Source: an uncultured bacterium (lineage in GTDB: Bacteria > Bacillota > Clostridia > Lachnospirales > Lachnospiraceae). Taken from it: a DNA stretch of 9,942 nucleotides. Each line of letters opens with the position of its first letter. The first letter of the stretch is position 1. The stretch lies in the NCBI GenBank assembly GCA_946543095.1, contig CAMNLO010000037.1, positions 1 through 9,942 on the forward strand. The letters are read 5' to 3'. The translations under genes were made by a program, and so were the position numbers. This document shows, piece after piece, positions 1 through 6,307 of this stretch. Below the pieces are notes generated by a model that did no database searches, was not told the DNA's origin, and was given only the letters and a program-made list of their open reading frames with translations.

Positions 1-885
1 GAGACCCTGGCCAGGATCCCGGTGGAGGTGGATCTGGCCAGTGAATTCCGCTACCGGGATCCTATCCTGGAGGAGGGCAGCAGGGTGATCGTTATCAGCC
101 AGTCCGGGGAGACTCTGGACACGCTGGAGGCCATGCGGGAAGCGAAGCGCAGAGGCTTTTCCGTTCTGGGGATCGTGAATGTGGTGGGAAGCTCCATTGC
201 CAGGGAGGCAGACCGGGTCCTGTATATCCAGGCGGGACCGGAGATCGCCGTGGCCACCACCAAGGCCTATTCCGCCCAGCTCATTGCCCTCTATCTGCTG
301 GCCATGGAGCTGGGGCAGGCAAAGGGCCAGCTGAATGAAGGACAGATGGAGGAATTGATCTCGGCCCTGATGAAGCTGCCGGAGCAGATCGAAATGCTTC
401 TTGCAAACCGGGAAAAGATCCAGTTCTTCGCCAACCGCTATGTGGGGGCCAAGGATGTGTACTTTATCGGCAGGGGCATTGACTATGCCATCGCCCTGGA
501 GGCCTCCCTGAAATTAAAGGAGATCTCCTATATCCACTCCGAGGCCTATGCCGCCGGGGAATTAAAGCACGGCACCATCTCCCTCATCGAGGAGGGGACT
601 CTGGTGGCGGCGGTGGCCACCCAGCCGTCGCTCCTGCATAAGACTATCAGCAATATGGTGGAGGTGAAGGCCAGGGGCGCGTTTGTCCTTGCTGTGACCA
701 CGGAAGGGGCCACGGAGATCGAAGAGGTGGCGGATTATGTGATCTATATCCCGGAGACAGTCCCGGTGTTCGCGAACAGCCTGGCCATTATCCCGCTGCA
801 GCTTTTCGCCTATTACGTGTCCGTGGGGAAGGGGCTGGATGTGGATAAGCCCAGGAACCTGGCAAAGTCCGTGACGGTGGAATAG
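1..885 (+). CDS. glmS: Glutamine--fructose-6-phosphate aminotransferase, C-terminal part (5' end outside window)
   Basis: This is the isomerase half of GlmS, which makes glucosamine-6-phosphate from fructose-6-phosphate and glutamine, the first step toward UDP-GlcNAc and peptidoglycan. The reading frame is already open at base 1 (ETLARIPVEV), so the N-terminal glutaminase domain and the real start lie upstream. 294 residues are visible, about half of a usual GlmS of roughly 600. The visible part covers most of the first SIS domain, with the sugar-phosphate-binding SQSGETLDT motif, and the whole second SIS domain, with GRGIDYAIALEASLKLKEI and HSEAYAAGELKHG. The end, DKPRNLAKSVTVE, is the typical GlmS C-terminal tail that closes the active site. 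No frameshift is visible. Whether a glmS ribozyme lies upstream cannot be seen here. A weak AT-rich hairpin follows the stop. Very sure of identity. Confidence 0.97.
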   Translation, partial: ETLARIPVEVDLASEFRYRDPILEEGSRVIVISQSGETLDTLEAMREAKRRGFSVLGIVNVVGSSIAREADRVLYIQAGPEIAVATTKAYSAQLIALYLLAMELGQAKGQLNEGQMEELISALMKLPEQIEMLLANREKIQFFANRYVGAKDVYFIGRGIDYAIALEASLKLKEISYIHSEAYAAGELKHGTISLIEEGTLVAAVATQPSLLHKTISNMVEVKARGAFVLAVTTEGATEIEEVADYVIYIPETVPVFANSLAIIPLQLFAYYVSVGKGLDVDKPRNLAKSVTVE

Positions 886-890
886 AACAC

Positions 891-909
891 AAAAAGTACA
901 CACTTTTTT
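891..909 (+). terminator. Weak AT-rich hairpin after glmS, possible terminator
   Basis: AAAAAGT (891-897) pairs with ACTTTTT (902-908) around an ACAC loop, giving a 7-bp stem that ends in a T run (904-909), six bases after the glmS stop. The stem has only one G-C pair, so it is a weak terminator at best. A further A run (AAAAAG, 911-916) could pair with the same T tract instead, so two exclusive folds are possible. Confidence 0.4.
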
Positions 910-960
910 CAAAAAGCTGACAAACCCTCCCTGTATCATGGAACCATCACGAAGCAGATC

Positions 961-994
961 CTGCCGTTATTTGAGAGATCAGCATGAACGGCAG
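961..994 (+). promoter_or_regulatory. Inverted repeat in the leader of the first htrA gene
   Basis: CTGCCGTT (961-968) and AACGGCAG (987-994) are perfect 8-base complements separated by 18 bases. They lie about 70 bases before the htrA1 start. As RNA this is a GC-rich stem with a large loop; as DNA it could be an operator. No T run follows, so it is not an intrinsic terminator. An ATG at 984-986, just before the 3' arm, opens a 17-codon frame ending at 1037 with no good ribosome site. I could not identify a convincing promoter in 886-1062. Confidence 0.35.
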
Positions 995-1062
995 CGTCTT
1001 CGGCAACAGTTCCGCATCATCGGAAACCGGAAACTGATGAACAGATACAGGGAGGTTTTATT

Positions 1063-2913
1063 ATGGATAACAATAATAATGATCTTTTCGGCAGCGGCTG
1101 GAACAGCTATATGAGTGATCTGACCGGGAGGGAGCAGGGAGTTAACATAACTCAGAACTCTGCCCCGCAGACTGCGAACACATCGCAGACCCCGCAGCAG
1201 ACAGCAGGGGAAGCAAATTCCGCTTACACCCGGGCGCAGCAGGAAGGGAAAACAGCGCAGGATGCGCATCAGACGCCGCAGTGGGGAAATGTCAATCCCA
1301 CTCAGCCCGGGAATTATGAGAGGCCATTCGAGTACGCCTCCCAGATCAATCCTCCGGAGCCTAACGAGCGGGCAGCCCGGAAGGAGGCCGCCCGTAAGGA
1401 AAAGCCGAAGAAGGAAAAGAAGCCCCATCCCATCCGCAGGGCCATTGCGGCAGGCCTGGTCTTCGGTCTGGTGGGAGGCGCCACCTTTACAGGTGTTCAG
1501 TATGCCGGCACAAGGTTTCTGGGAACGGGAGCGGCCCCGGCACAGGAACAGGCAGCCCAGGCTCCACAGATGAACAGCACGACGGAGGCCCTGGAGCAGA
1601 TTCCCGCCACCCAGGCGGTCCAGCCGGAGAAAAAGGAAGCGGAAACGGCGATCCCCGCGGGGCTTACCACAGGGGTTTCCTCCGGCAGGACCTACACCGT
1701 GTCCCAGATCGCGGAGATGTGTATGCCCTCCGTGGTTGCCATCACCAATAAGGGGGTGGTGGAGGTCCAGAGCTGGTTCGGCACCATGGAACAGGAAAGC
1801 GAGGGGGCCGGAAGCGGCATCGTCATCGCAAAGAATGATACGGAGCTTCTCATCGCCACCAACAACCATGTGGTCCAGGGAGCCAAGGAGCTTTCCGTCT
1901 GCGTGGGAGACGACGAGGACCAGGTCTATGAAGCCCTGGTAAAGGGCACGGATGTGGTAAATGACCTGGCGGTGGTGGCCGTGAACTTAAACGATATCCC
2001 CACGGATGTGATGGAAAAGATCACCATCGCCGCCATGGGGGATTCCGAAAGCTTAAAGGTAGGCGAAGAGGTGGTGGCCATCGGCAATGCCTTAGGCTAC
2101 GGCCAGTCCGTTACCTCCGGCATCGTTTCCGCGCTGGACAGAAAGATCACCATGGACAATATGGCCACCAGCCTGATCCAGACGGACGCAGCCATCAATC
2201 CCGGCAATTCCGGCGGCGCCCTCTTTAATATGAGAGGCGAGGTGGTGGGCATCAATTCCGCCAAGTTCGCCTCTGAGGAGATCGAGGGCATGGGCTACGC
2301 GATTCCCATCTCAATGGCACAGCCCATCCTTTCGGAGCTGGAGAGCAGAGAGATCCGGGACGTGGTGGATGAGGACAAACAGGGACGGCTGGGCATCAGC
2401 GTCATGACCGTTTCCTCCGAGTTTGCCCAGGGCTACAATCTGCCTCTGGGGGTGTATGTGACCGGTGTGGATTCCGGAAGCGCAGCGGACAAGGCAGGAA
2501 TTCTGCAGGCGGATATCATCGTGAAATTCGACGGGATCACAGTCCAGAGCGCCAACGACCTGGTGGACAAGCTGACCTACTACAGCGCGGGTGAGACAGT
2601 GGATGTCCAGGTCATGCGGATGGAAAACGGGGAATATGAAGAGAAGACCCTGAGTGTGACCCTCCAGGCAAACACCGGGAATGCAGAAAATGACAAAGAG
2701 CAGGATCAGGATGACAGCGCATATCAGGGCCGCCCGGACCAGGGCGCAGGCCTTCCCGGCTACGGCAGACAGCGGGGCAGCAATGACGAGAGCAGCGAGT
2801 CAGCTCCTGAAGAGGGCCAGAGCGAAGAGCAGCAGGGCGGCTACGGAGTGCCCTTTGACTTCGGAGAATTCGGCGGCTATATTCCCTTTGAGATCCCGGG
2901 CTTCGGGTGGTAA
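1063..2913 (+). CDS. Membrane-anchored HtrA/DegP-like trypsin-type serine protease with PDZ domain (first of tandem pair)
   Basis: Probable extracytoplasmic quality-control protease (S1C family) of 616 residues. The start is supported by AGGGAGG (1049-1055), seven bases before ATG. Order of parts: a long Q/T/N-rich and then Lys-rich N-terminal tail (about 1-126) expected to stay in the cytosol; one membrane segment (about 127-148, Ala/Gly/Val/Phe-rich); a linker; the protease domain with catalytic His269 (NNHVV), Asp301 (NDLAVV) and Ser383 (NPGNSGGAL); and a PDZ domain (about 441-540). An acidic, Gln/Gly-rich tail (about 541-616) ends in an aromatic peptide, YIPFEIPGFGW. All three catalytic residues are present, so activity is likely. 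Length is well above the roughly 400-450 of Bacillus HtrA because of the two tails. A strong terminator after the stop makes this a separate transcription unit from the next htrA gene. Substrate unknown; family assignment very sure, exact degP/htrA naming not. Confidence 0.93.
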   Translation: MDNNNNDLFGSGWNSYMSDLTGREQGVNITQNSAPQTANTSQTPQQTAGEANSAYTRAQQEGKTAQDAHQTPQWGNVNPTQPGNYERPFEYASQINPPEPNERAARKEAARKEKPKKEKKPHPIRRAIAAGLVFGLVGGATFTGVQYAGTRFLGTGAAPAQEQAAQAPQMNSTTEALEQIPATQAVQPEKKEAETAIPAGLTTGVSSGRTYTVSQIAEMCMPSVVAITNKGVVEVQSWFGTMEQESEGAGSGIVIAKNDTELLIATNNHVVQGAKELSVCVGDDEDQVYEALVKGTDVVNDLAVVAVNLNDIPTDVMEKITIAAMGDSESLKVGEEVVAIGNALGYGQSVTSGIVSALDRKITMDNMATSLIQTDAAINPGNSGGALFNMRGEVVGINSAKFASEEIEGMGYAIPISMAQPILSELESREIRDVVDEDKQGRLGISVMTVSSEFAQGYNLPLGVYVTGVDSGSAADKAGILQADIIVKFDGITVQSANDLVDKLTYYSAGETVDVQVMRMENGEYEEKTLSVTLQANTGNAENDKEQDQDDSAYQGRPDQGAGLPGYGRQRGSNDESSESAPEEGQSEEQQGGYGVPFDFGEFGGYIPFEIPGFGW

Positions 2914-2931
2914 ACAGGCTTAACCCATTAG

Positions 2932-2940
2932 TTTACATAA
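2932..2940 (+). repeat. TTTACATAA motif between htrA1 stop and its terminator
   Basis: An isolated exact copy of the nonamer that is clustered at 9193-9312 and present in complement at 4565-4573. It sits 19 bases after the htrA1 stop and 19 bases before the terminator hairpin, in non-coding sequence. Function unknown; it lies about 90 bases before the htrA2 -35 element, so an operator role for htrA2 is possible. Confidence 0.5.
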
Positions 2941-2958
2941 TTTTTTCTTTTCTCCCTG

Positions 2959-2990
2959 AAAAAGTCCCAACCCCTGTTGGGACTTTTTTT
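2959..2990 (+). terminator. Strong intrinsic terminator between the two htrA genes
   Basis: AAAGTCCCAAC (2961-2971) and GTTGGGACTTT (2976-2986) form a perfect 11-bp stem with a CCCT loop, followed by an unbroken T run to 2990. Two further A-T pairs can extend the stem from 2959. The A run before the stem would also make it partly active on the other strand. It ends htrA1 transcription, so htrA2 needs its own promoter. Confidence 0.92.
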
Positions 2991-3021
2991 GCTCACGGCC
3001 TGCCCCCGCAGCCGGGGTTCC

Positions 3022-3050
3022 ATGACAAATCGAAAGGCTTATGCTATACT
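3022..3050 (+). promoter_or_regulatory. Extended -10 sigma-A-type promoter of the second htrA gene
   Basis: ATGACA (3022-3027, five of six to TTGACA) is followed after exactly 17 bases by TATACT (3045-3050, five of six to TATAAT), with TG one base before the -10 (3042-3043), the extended -10 form. A start of transcription about seven bases after the -10 falls at 3056-3058, on or next to the ATG at 3058. This would give an mRNA with almost no 5' leader. Confidence 0.75.
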
Positions 3051-3057
3051 TTGAAAC

Positions 3058-4452
3058 ATGACTTTTTCCGAGTTCCTTAAGAAAACCATATTCGCCGTGT
3101 TTCTGGGGCTTTTATTCGGCGTTTTCGCCATGGCCGGAGGCGTGGTGGTGGCAAGATACACCGGCCTCTGGGACCTGTTGGAGGAAAACCGGGAAGGCAG
3201 CGCCTTGCAGGAAAACCGGGACACAGGTGCGGTGCAGGAGAACAGGGGGGAGCGGCAAAACGGCCTATACGAGACACCGAAGGTGGAGCTGCCGGAGTCC
3301 GGAAGGATTCAGAGGACCCTGCCGGAGGAACAGGCTAAAGCACCCGGTGAGGAGCCTGTAAGGCCTGAGGCTTCGCAGGAAGCCGGGGAAGAGGAGACAG
3401 CCGAAAGCGCTCCGGAAGCGAAGGCTAAGGAGGAGGTGGTGTACTATGCTGCCTCCGATGTCACGCGGGTGGCGGAAAAGGTCATGCCCGCGGTGGTGGC
3501 CATCACGAACCATTATGTGGAAACCGCCTCCTTCTGGGGGCAGACCTATGAACAGGAAGCGGAGGCCTCCGGCAGCGGCATCATCGTCGGCGAGAGCGAC
3601 GACGAGATCCTGCTGGTGACCAATTACCATGTGGTGGAGTCCGCCACGAAGCTGACGGTGGTATTCTGCGACGAGTCCACGGCGGAGGCACGGGTCAAGG
3701 GCACTGCCCGTTCCATGGACCTGGCGGTCATCTCGGTCCCCATTGCGTCCCTGGCCCAGGGCACCATGGGACAGATCGCAGTGGCCTCTTTAGGGGATTC
3801 CGATGCCCTGGTGGTGGGAGAGCCCGCCATTGCCATCGGAAATGCCCTGGGGTATGGCCAGAGTGTGACGGTGGGGGTCATTTCCGCCGTCAACCGGGCG
3901 ATCCAGGGCTACGAGAACGAAGAAGTGGGCGGCGAGGTGGGGCTGTTCATCCAGACGGACGCCGCCATCAATCCCGGCAATTCCGGCGGGGCGCTGTTAA
4001 ACATCCGGGGAGAGGTCATCGGCATCAATTCCAATAAGCTGGGGGGAAACTCCGTGGAGGGCATGGGCTATGCCATCCCCATTTCCGCGGCCAGGCCCAT
4101 CATCGCGGAGCTGATGCAGAGCGAGACCAAAAACCGGGTATCGGATAGTGAAAAGGGCTTCCTCGGGATCACGGGGGCCACTGTGTCCGAAGAGGCCATC
4201 ACGTTCTACGGACTGCCGGAGGGCGTGTATATCACGGGCATTATCGTGGGCTCCGGTGCAGATTTCGCGGGCTTAAGAGAGGGAGATGTGATCACCTCCT
4301 TCGACGGCCAGAGGGTGAAGAAGCTGGAGGAGCTGACAGAGGTGCTGTCCTACTGTCCCATCGGCTCCATCTGCCAGGTGGAGTATATGCGCAGGAGCCA
4401 GGGCGGCTACAGAAGCTATCAGGTGGAGGTGACTCTGGGGCAGCGGCAGTAA
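3058..4452 (+). CDS. Membrane-anchored HtrA/DegP-like serine protease with PDZ domain (second of tandem pair)
   Basis: A 464-residue S1C protease, expected to act outside the membrane. A short basic N-terminus leads into one membrane segment (about 10-35, TIFAVFLGLLFGVF...). Next come three 9-residue repeats (42-68, each with an ENR core) and an acidic Glu/Ala/Pro-rich linker to about 130. The protease domain carries catalytic His191 (TNYHVV), Asp221 (SMDLAVI) and Ser309 (NPGNSGGAL), and one PDZ domain follows (about 367-455). Unlike its neighbour it has a short cytosolic end and no tail after PDZ. The ATG has no Shine-Dalgarno at a usable distance, and an in-frame TGA at 3052-3054 excludes an earlier start. 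The promoter lies so close that leaderless translation is expected. An internal GTG (3145 or 3148) after GGAGG (3136-3140) could give a form without the anchor, which seems less likely. No terminator is evident after the gene. Confidence 0.92.
   Translation: MTFSEFLKKTIFAVFLGLLFGVFAMAGGVVVARYTGLWDLLEENREGSALQENRDTGAVQENRGERQNGLYETPKVELPESGRIQRTLPEEQAKAPGEEPVRPEASQEAGEEETAESAPEAKAKEEVVYYAASDVTRVAEKVMPAVVAITNHYVETASFWGQTYEQEAEASGSGIIVGESDDEILLVTNYHVVESATKLTVVFCDESTAEARVKGTARSMDLAVISVPIASLAQGTMGQIAVASLGDSDALVVGEPAIAIGNALGYGQSVTVGVISAVNRAIQGYENEEVGGEVGLFIQTDAAINPGNSGGALLNIRGEVIGINSNKLGGNSVEGMGYAIPISAARPIIAELMQSETKNRVSDSEKGFLGITGATVSEEAITFYGLPEGVYITGIIVGSGADFAGLREGDVITSFDGQRVKKLEELTEVLSYCPIGSICQVEYMRRSQGGYRSYQVEVTLGQRQ
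3181..3261 (+). repeat. Three tandem 27-base (9-residue) repeats inside htrA2
   Basis: Units at 3181-3207, 3208-3234 and 3235-3261 encode EENREGSAL, QENRDTGAV and QENRGERQN. The first two share a near-identical 12-base core (gaaaaccggga-type), while the third has drifted. They lie just outside the membrane segment in the linker to the protease domain, where copy number could change without harming the fold. Confidence 0.75.
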
Positions 4453-4559
4453 GCCGCAGAGAGACTGTGTAAATCATGTGCCGATCGACAGGAGTGTATT
4501 CACGGAGGACAATTCGATTCGACACGGTGCAAACCATAGAGCCGGACAGGACCGAATGA

Positions 4560-4577
4560 TCGATTTATGTAAATCGA
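4560..4577. promoter_or_regulatory. 18-bp palindrome upstream of the clpX-like gene, candidate operator
   Basis: TCGATTTA (4560-4567) and TAAATCGA (4570-4577) are perfect inverted half-sites separated by TG, about 64 bases before the GTG start at 4641. The centre contains the complement of TTTACATAA (4565-4573). No convincing -35/-10 pair could be assigned in 4453-4640, so the relation to a promoter is not known. Symmetry of this size suggests a dimeric regulator site. Confidence 0.5.
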
Positions 4578-4640
4578 AGCGTCTGAGTGCTAAATGAAAC
4601 ATACAGTTTATGCAAACAGGGAATTGAGAAAGGATTATTT

Positions 4641-6239
4641 GTGAATCAGGACGATTTTCAGGACATTGACGAAATGAAGCTGGAGGATATCGCGGAGCAT
4701 ACGGAGAAGAAGCAGGAGAAGCCCTCCGAAGGCGGCACTCCGGGAAAAGACACTCACCCGGAGGATAAGGGCCGTCACCAGGATATCTGCTATTTCTGCT
4801 CCAGGCCGGATTCCGTTACCGGAGGGATGTTCCATCTGCCCGGAGGGGTCCATATCTGCAACGACTGCATGCACCGGCTCATGGATGAGGTGGTGGGCCA
4901 GACAGAGGCCATCACCAGGGCAAAGAACGCCCAGAATACGGAGGAGGGCAGGGAAGAAGGGGGAGAGGAAGGAAAGAAGGACAAGGCCCCCGGCAGCGGC
5001 TCTCCCAAGGTCAGCTTCATCAATCTTTCGGATATGATGAACGGCTTCGGCTTTGAGAATCTCTTCCCCGGCAAGCGGCAGGTGAAGCCCAAAAAGCAGG
5101 AGAAACGGCCGGATCCCGTGTTTTCCATCGACAATATCCCGGCCCCCCACAAGATTAAGGAGAAGCTGGACGAATATGTGGTGGGGCAGGAAAAGGCCAA
5201 GAAGATCATGGCGGTGGCGGTGTACAACCACTATAAGCGCATCGCTCATGATGCCGTGGACTCCATTGAGATCGAAAAATCCAATATCCTGATGGTGGGT
5301 CCCACCGGCAGCGGCAAGACCTATCTGGTGCGGACCATGGCCAGGCTTCTGGACGTGCCCCTGGCCATTGCGGACGCCACCAGCCTGACGGAGGCCGGCT
5401 ACATCGGGGACGATGTGGAGAGCGTGATCTCCAAGCTCCTTCTGGCGGCGGATAATGACGTGGAACGGGCGGAAAAGGGCATTGTCTTCATCGATGAGAT
5501 CGACAAGGTGGCCAGAAAGCGGGATTCCACCGCCAGGGACGTGAACGGGGAATCCGTGCAGCAGGGGATGTTAAAGCTGCTGGAGGGCTCCGAGGTGGAG
5601 GTCCCCGTGGGAGGAGGCTCCCGGAACATGATGGTCCCGGTGGTGACGGTGAACACCAGAAACATCCTCTTTATCTGCGGCGGCGCCTTCCCGGAGCTGC
5701 CGGAGGTCATCAAGAAGAGGTTAAATAAGCAGACCTCCATCGGTTTCGGGGCGGACCTTAAGGACCGTTTCGACAAGGACAGGAATCTGCTGCTTCAGAC
5801 CACGGTGGAGGATCTTCGGAAATTCGGCATGATCCCGGAATTCCTGGGGCGTCTGCCCATACTCTGCTGCCTGGAGGCCCTCACCGAGGAAATGCTGGTG
5901 AAGATCTTAAAGGAGCCGAAGAACGCCATCATAAAGCAGTATCAGAAGCTTCTGGAGCTGGACGAGGTGGACCTCAGGTTCGACGAGGGGGCCTTATCCG
6001 CCATCGCGAAAAAGGCCATGGAAAAGGAGACCGGAGCCAGAGCCCTCAGGGCCATCATCGAGGAGTTCATGCTGGATATCATGTATGAGATCCCCAAGGA
6101 TGACAATATCGGCAGCGTGACCATCACGGAGGACTACGTGGAGGGCAGGGGAAATCCCATCATCGGCATGCGGGGCGGCGTGGCAGGCATGCTGCCGGAG
6201 CCTGCGGAGTCTCCGGAGCCCGAGCCGCCCGCCGGATGA
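4641..6239 (+). CDS. ClpX-like AAA+ unfoldase with zinc-binding domain (divergent, long linker)
   Basis: ATP-driven protein unfoldase of the ClpX family, 532 residues from GTG 4641. This start has AAAGGA (4629-4634) six bases upstream; the longer frame from GTG 4587 has no ribosome site. Order: an extra N-terminal stretch (1-49); a treble-clef zinc-binding domain with Cys50, Cys53, Cys73 and Cys76; a charged linker (about 80-165) holding a hydrophobic block, SFINLSDMMNGFGFENLF (125-142); then the AAA+ module. In the module are Walker A GPTGSGKT (220-227), pore loop GYIG (253-256, GYVG in E. coli), Walker B FIDE (283-286), IGF loop (367-369) for ClpP docking, Arg404 in PEFLGRLP and sensor-2 Arg467 in GARALR. 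Where E. coli ClpX has the RKH loop this protein has GGSRN. The C-terminal tail is Pro/Glu-rich. E. coli ClpX is about 424 residues, and no clpP or tig lies nearby, so this is probably a paralogue of the housekeeping clpX. Family very sure; partner protease unknown. Confidence 0.92.
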   Translation: MNQDDFQDIDEMKLEDIAEHTEKKQEKPSEGGTPGKDTHPEDKGRHQDICYFCSRPDSVTGGMFHLPGGVHICNDCMHRLMDEVVGQTEAITRAKNAQNTEEGREEGGEEGKKDKAPGSGSPKVSFINLSDMMNGFGFENLFPGKRQVKPKKQEKRPDPVFSIDNIPAPHKIKEKLDEYVVGQEKAKKIMAVAVYNHYKRIAHDAVDSIEIEKSNILMVGPTGSGKTYLVRTMARLLDVPLAIADATSLTEAGYIGDDVESVISKLLLAADNDVERAEKGIVFIDEIDKVARKRDSTARDVNGESVQQGMLKLLEGSEVEVPVGGGSRNMMVPVVTVNTRNILFICGGAFPELPEVIKKRLNKQTSIGFGADLKDRFDKDRNLLLQTTVEDLRKFGMIPEFLGRLPILCCLEALTEEMLVKILKEPKNAIIKQYQKLLELDEVDLRFDEGALSAIAKKAMEKETGARALRAIIEEFMLDIMYEIPKDDNIGSVTITEDYVEGRGNPIIGMRGGVAGMLPEPAESPEPEPPAG

Positions 6240-6244
6240 TCGCA

Positions 6245-6278
6245 GGATCGTAAGAGCTTCGCAGAAGCGAAGCGATCC
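6245..6278 (+). promoter_or_regulatory. Nested hairpin between clpX-like gene and metN
   Basis: GCTTCGC (6256-6262) pairs with GCGAAGC (6267-6273) around an AGAA tetraloop. Flanking GGATC (6245-6249) pairs with GATCC (6274-6278), leaving a six-base bulge on the 5' side. No T run follows, so it should not terminate by itself. It sits just before the metN ribosome site and could be an RNA-processing or stability element in a clpX-metNI transcript. The 67-base gap is too short for a complete SAM-I riboswitch, and none is seen. Confidence 0.5.
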
Positions 6279-6293
6279 GCATACGGGGAGGGG

Positions 6294-6307
6294 TATTGAA
6301 TATTGAA
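6294..6307 (+). repeat. 7-bp tandem duplication (TATTGAA) between ribosome site and metN start
   Basis: TATTGAA occurs twice in a row (6294-6300, 6301-6307), directly after the purine-rich GGGGAGGGG (6285-6293); the last A of the second copy begins the ATG. The duplication makes the gap between ribosome site and ATG 13 bases; with one copy it would be 6, near the usual optimum. Confidence 0.8.

Noticed and set aside
917..939. Promoter for htrA1 from CTGACA (917-922) and TATCAT (934-939)
   Set aside because: Spacing is 11 bases, too short for a sigma-A promoter; no better -35 was found for TATCAT.
979..1869. Minus-strand open frame of 296 codons opposite htrA1
   Set aside because: Composition (Gly/Leu/Arg/His-rich, no family resemblance) is that of a shadow of the GC-rich + strand gene, with no ribosome site.
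4443..4457. GCGGC/GCCGC hairpin across the htrA2 stop codon as a terminator
   Set aside because: Only 5 bp and no T run follows.
4518..4524. TTCGACA, a perfect complement of the Spo0A box TGTCGAA
   Set aside because: A single 7-mer is expected about once in 20 kb of double-stranded search space; no second box or promoter overlap supports it.
4476..4559. 27-codon frame (MCRSTGVYSRRTIRFDTVQT...) between htrA2 and the clpX-like gene
   Set aside because: No ribosome site, no recognisable features, length expected by chance.
4587..4640. Longer start for the clpX-like gene at GTG 4587
   Set aside because: No ribosome site precedes it, whereas GTG 4641 has AAAGGA six bases upstream; the extra 18 residues do not resemble ClpX.
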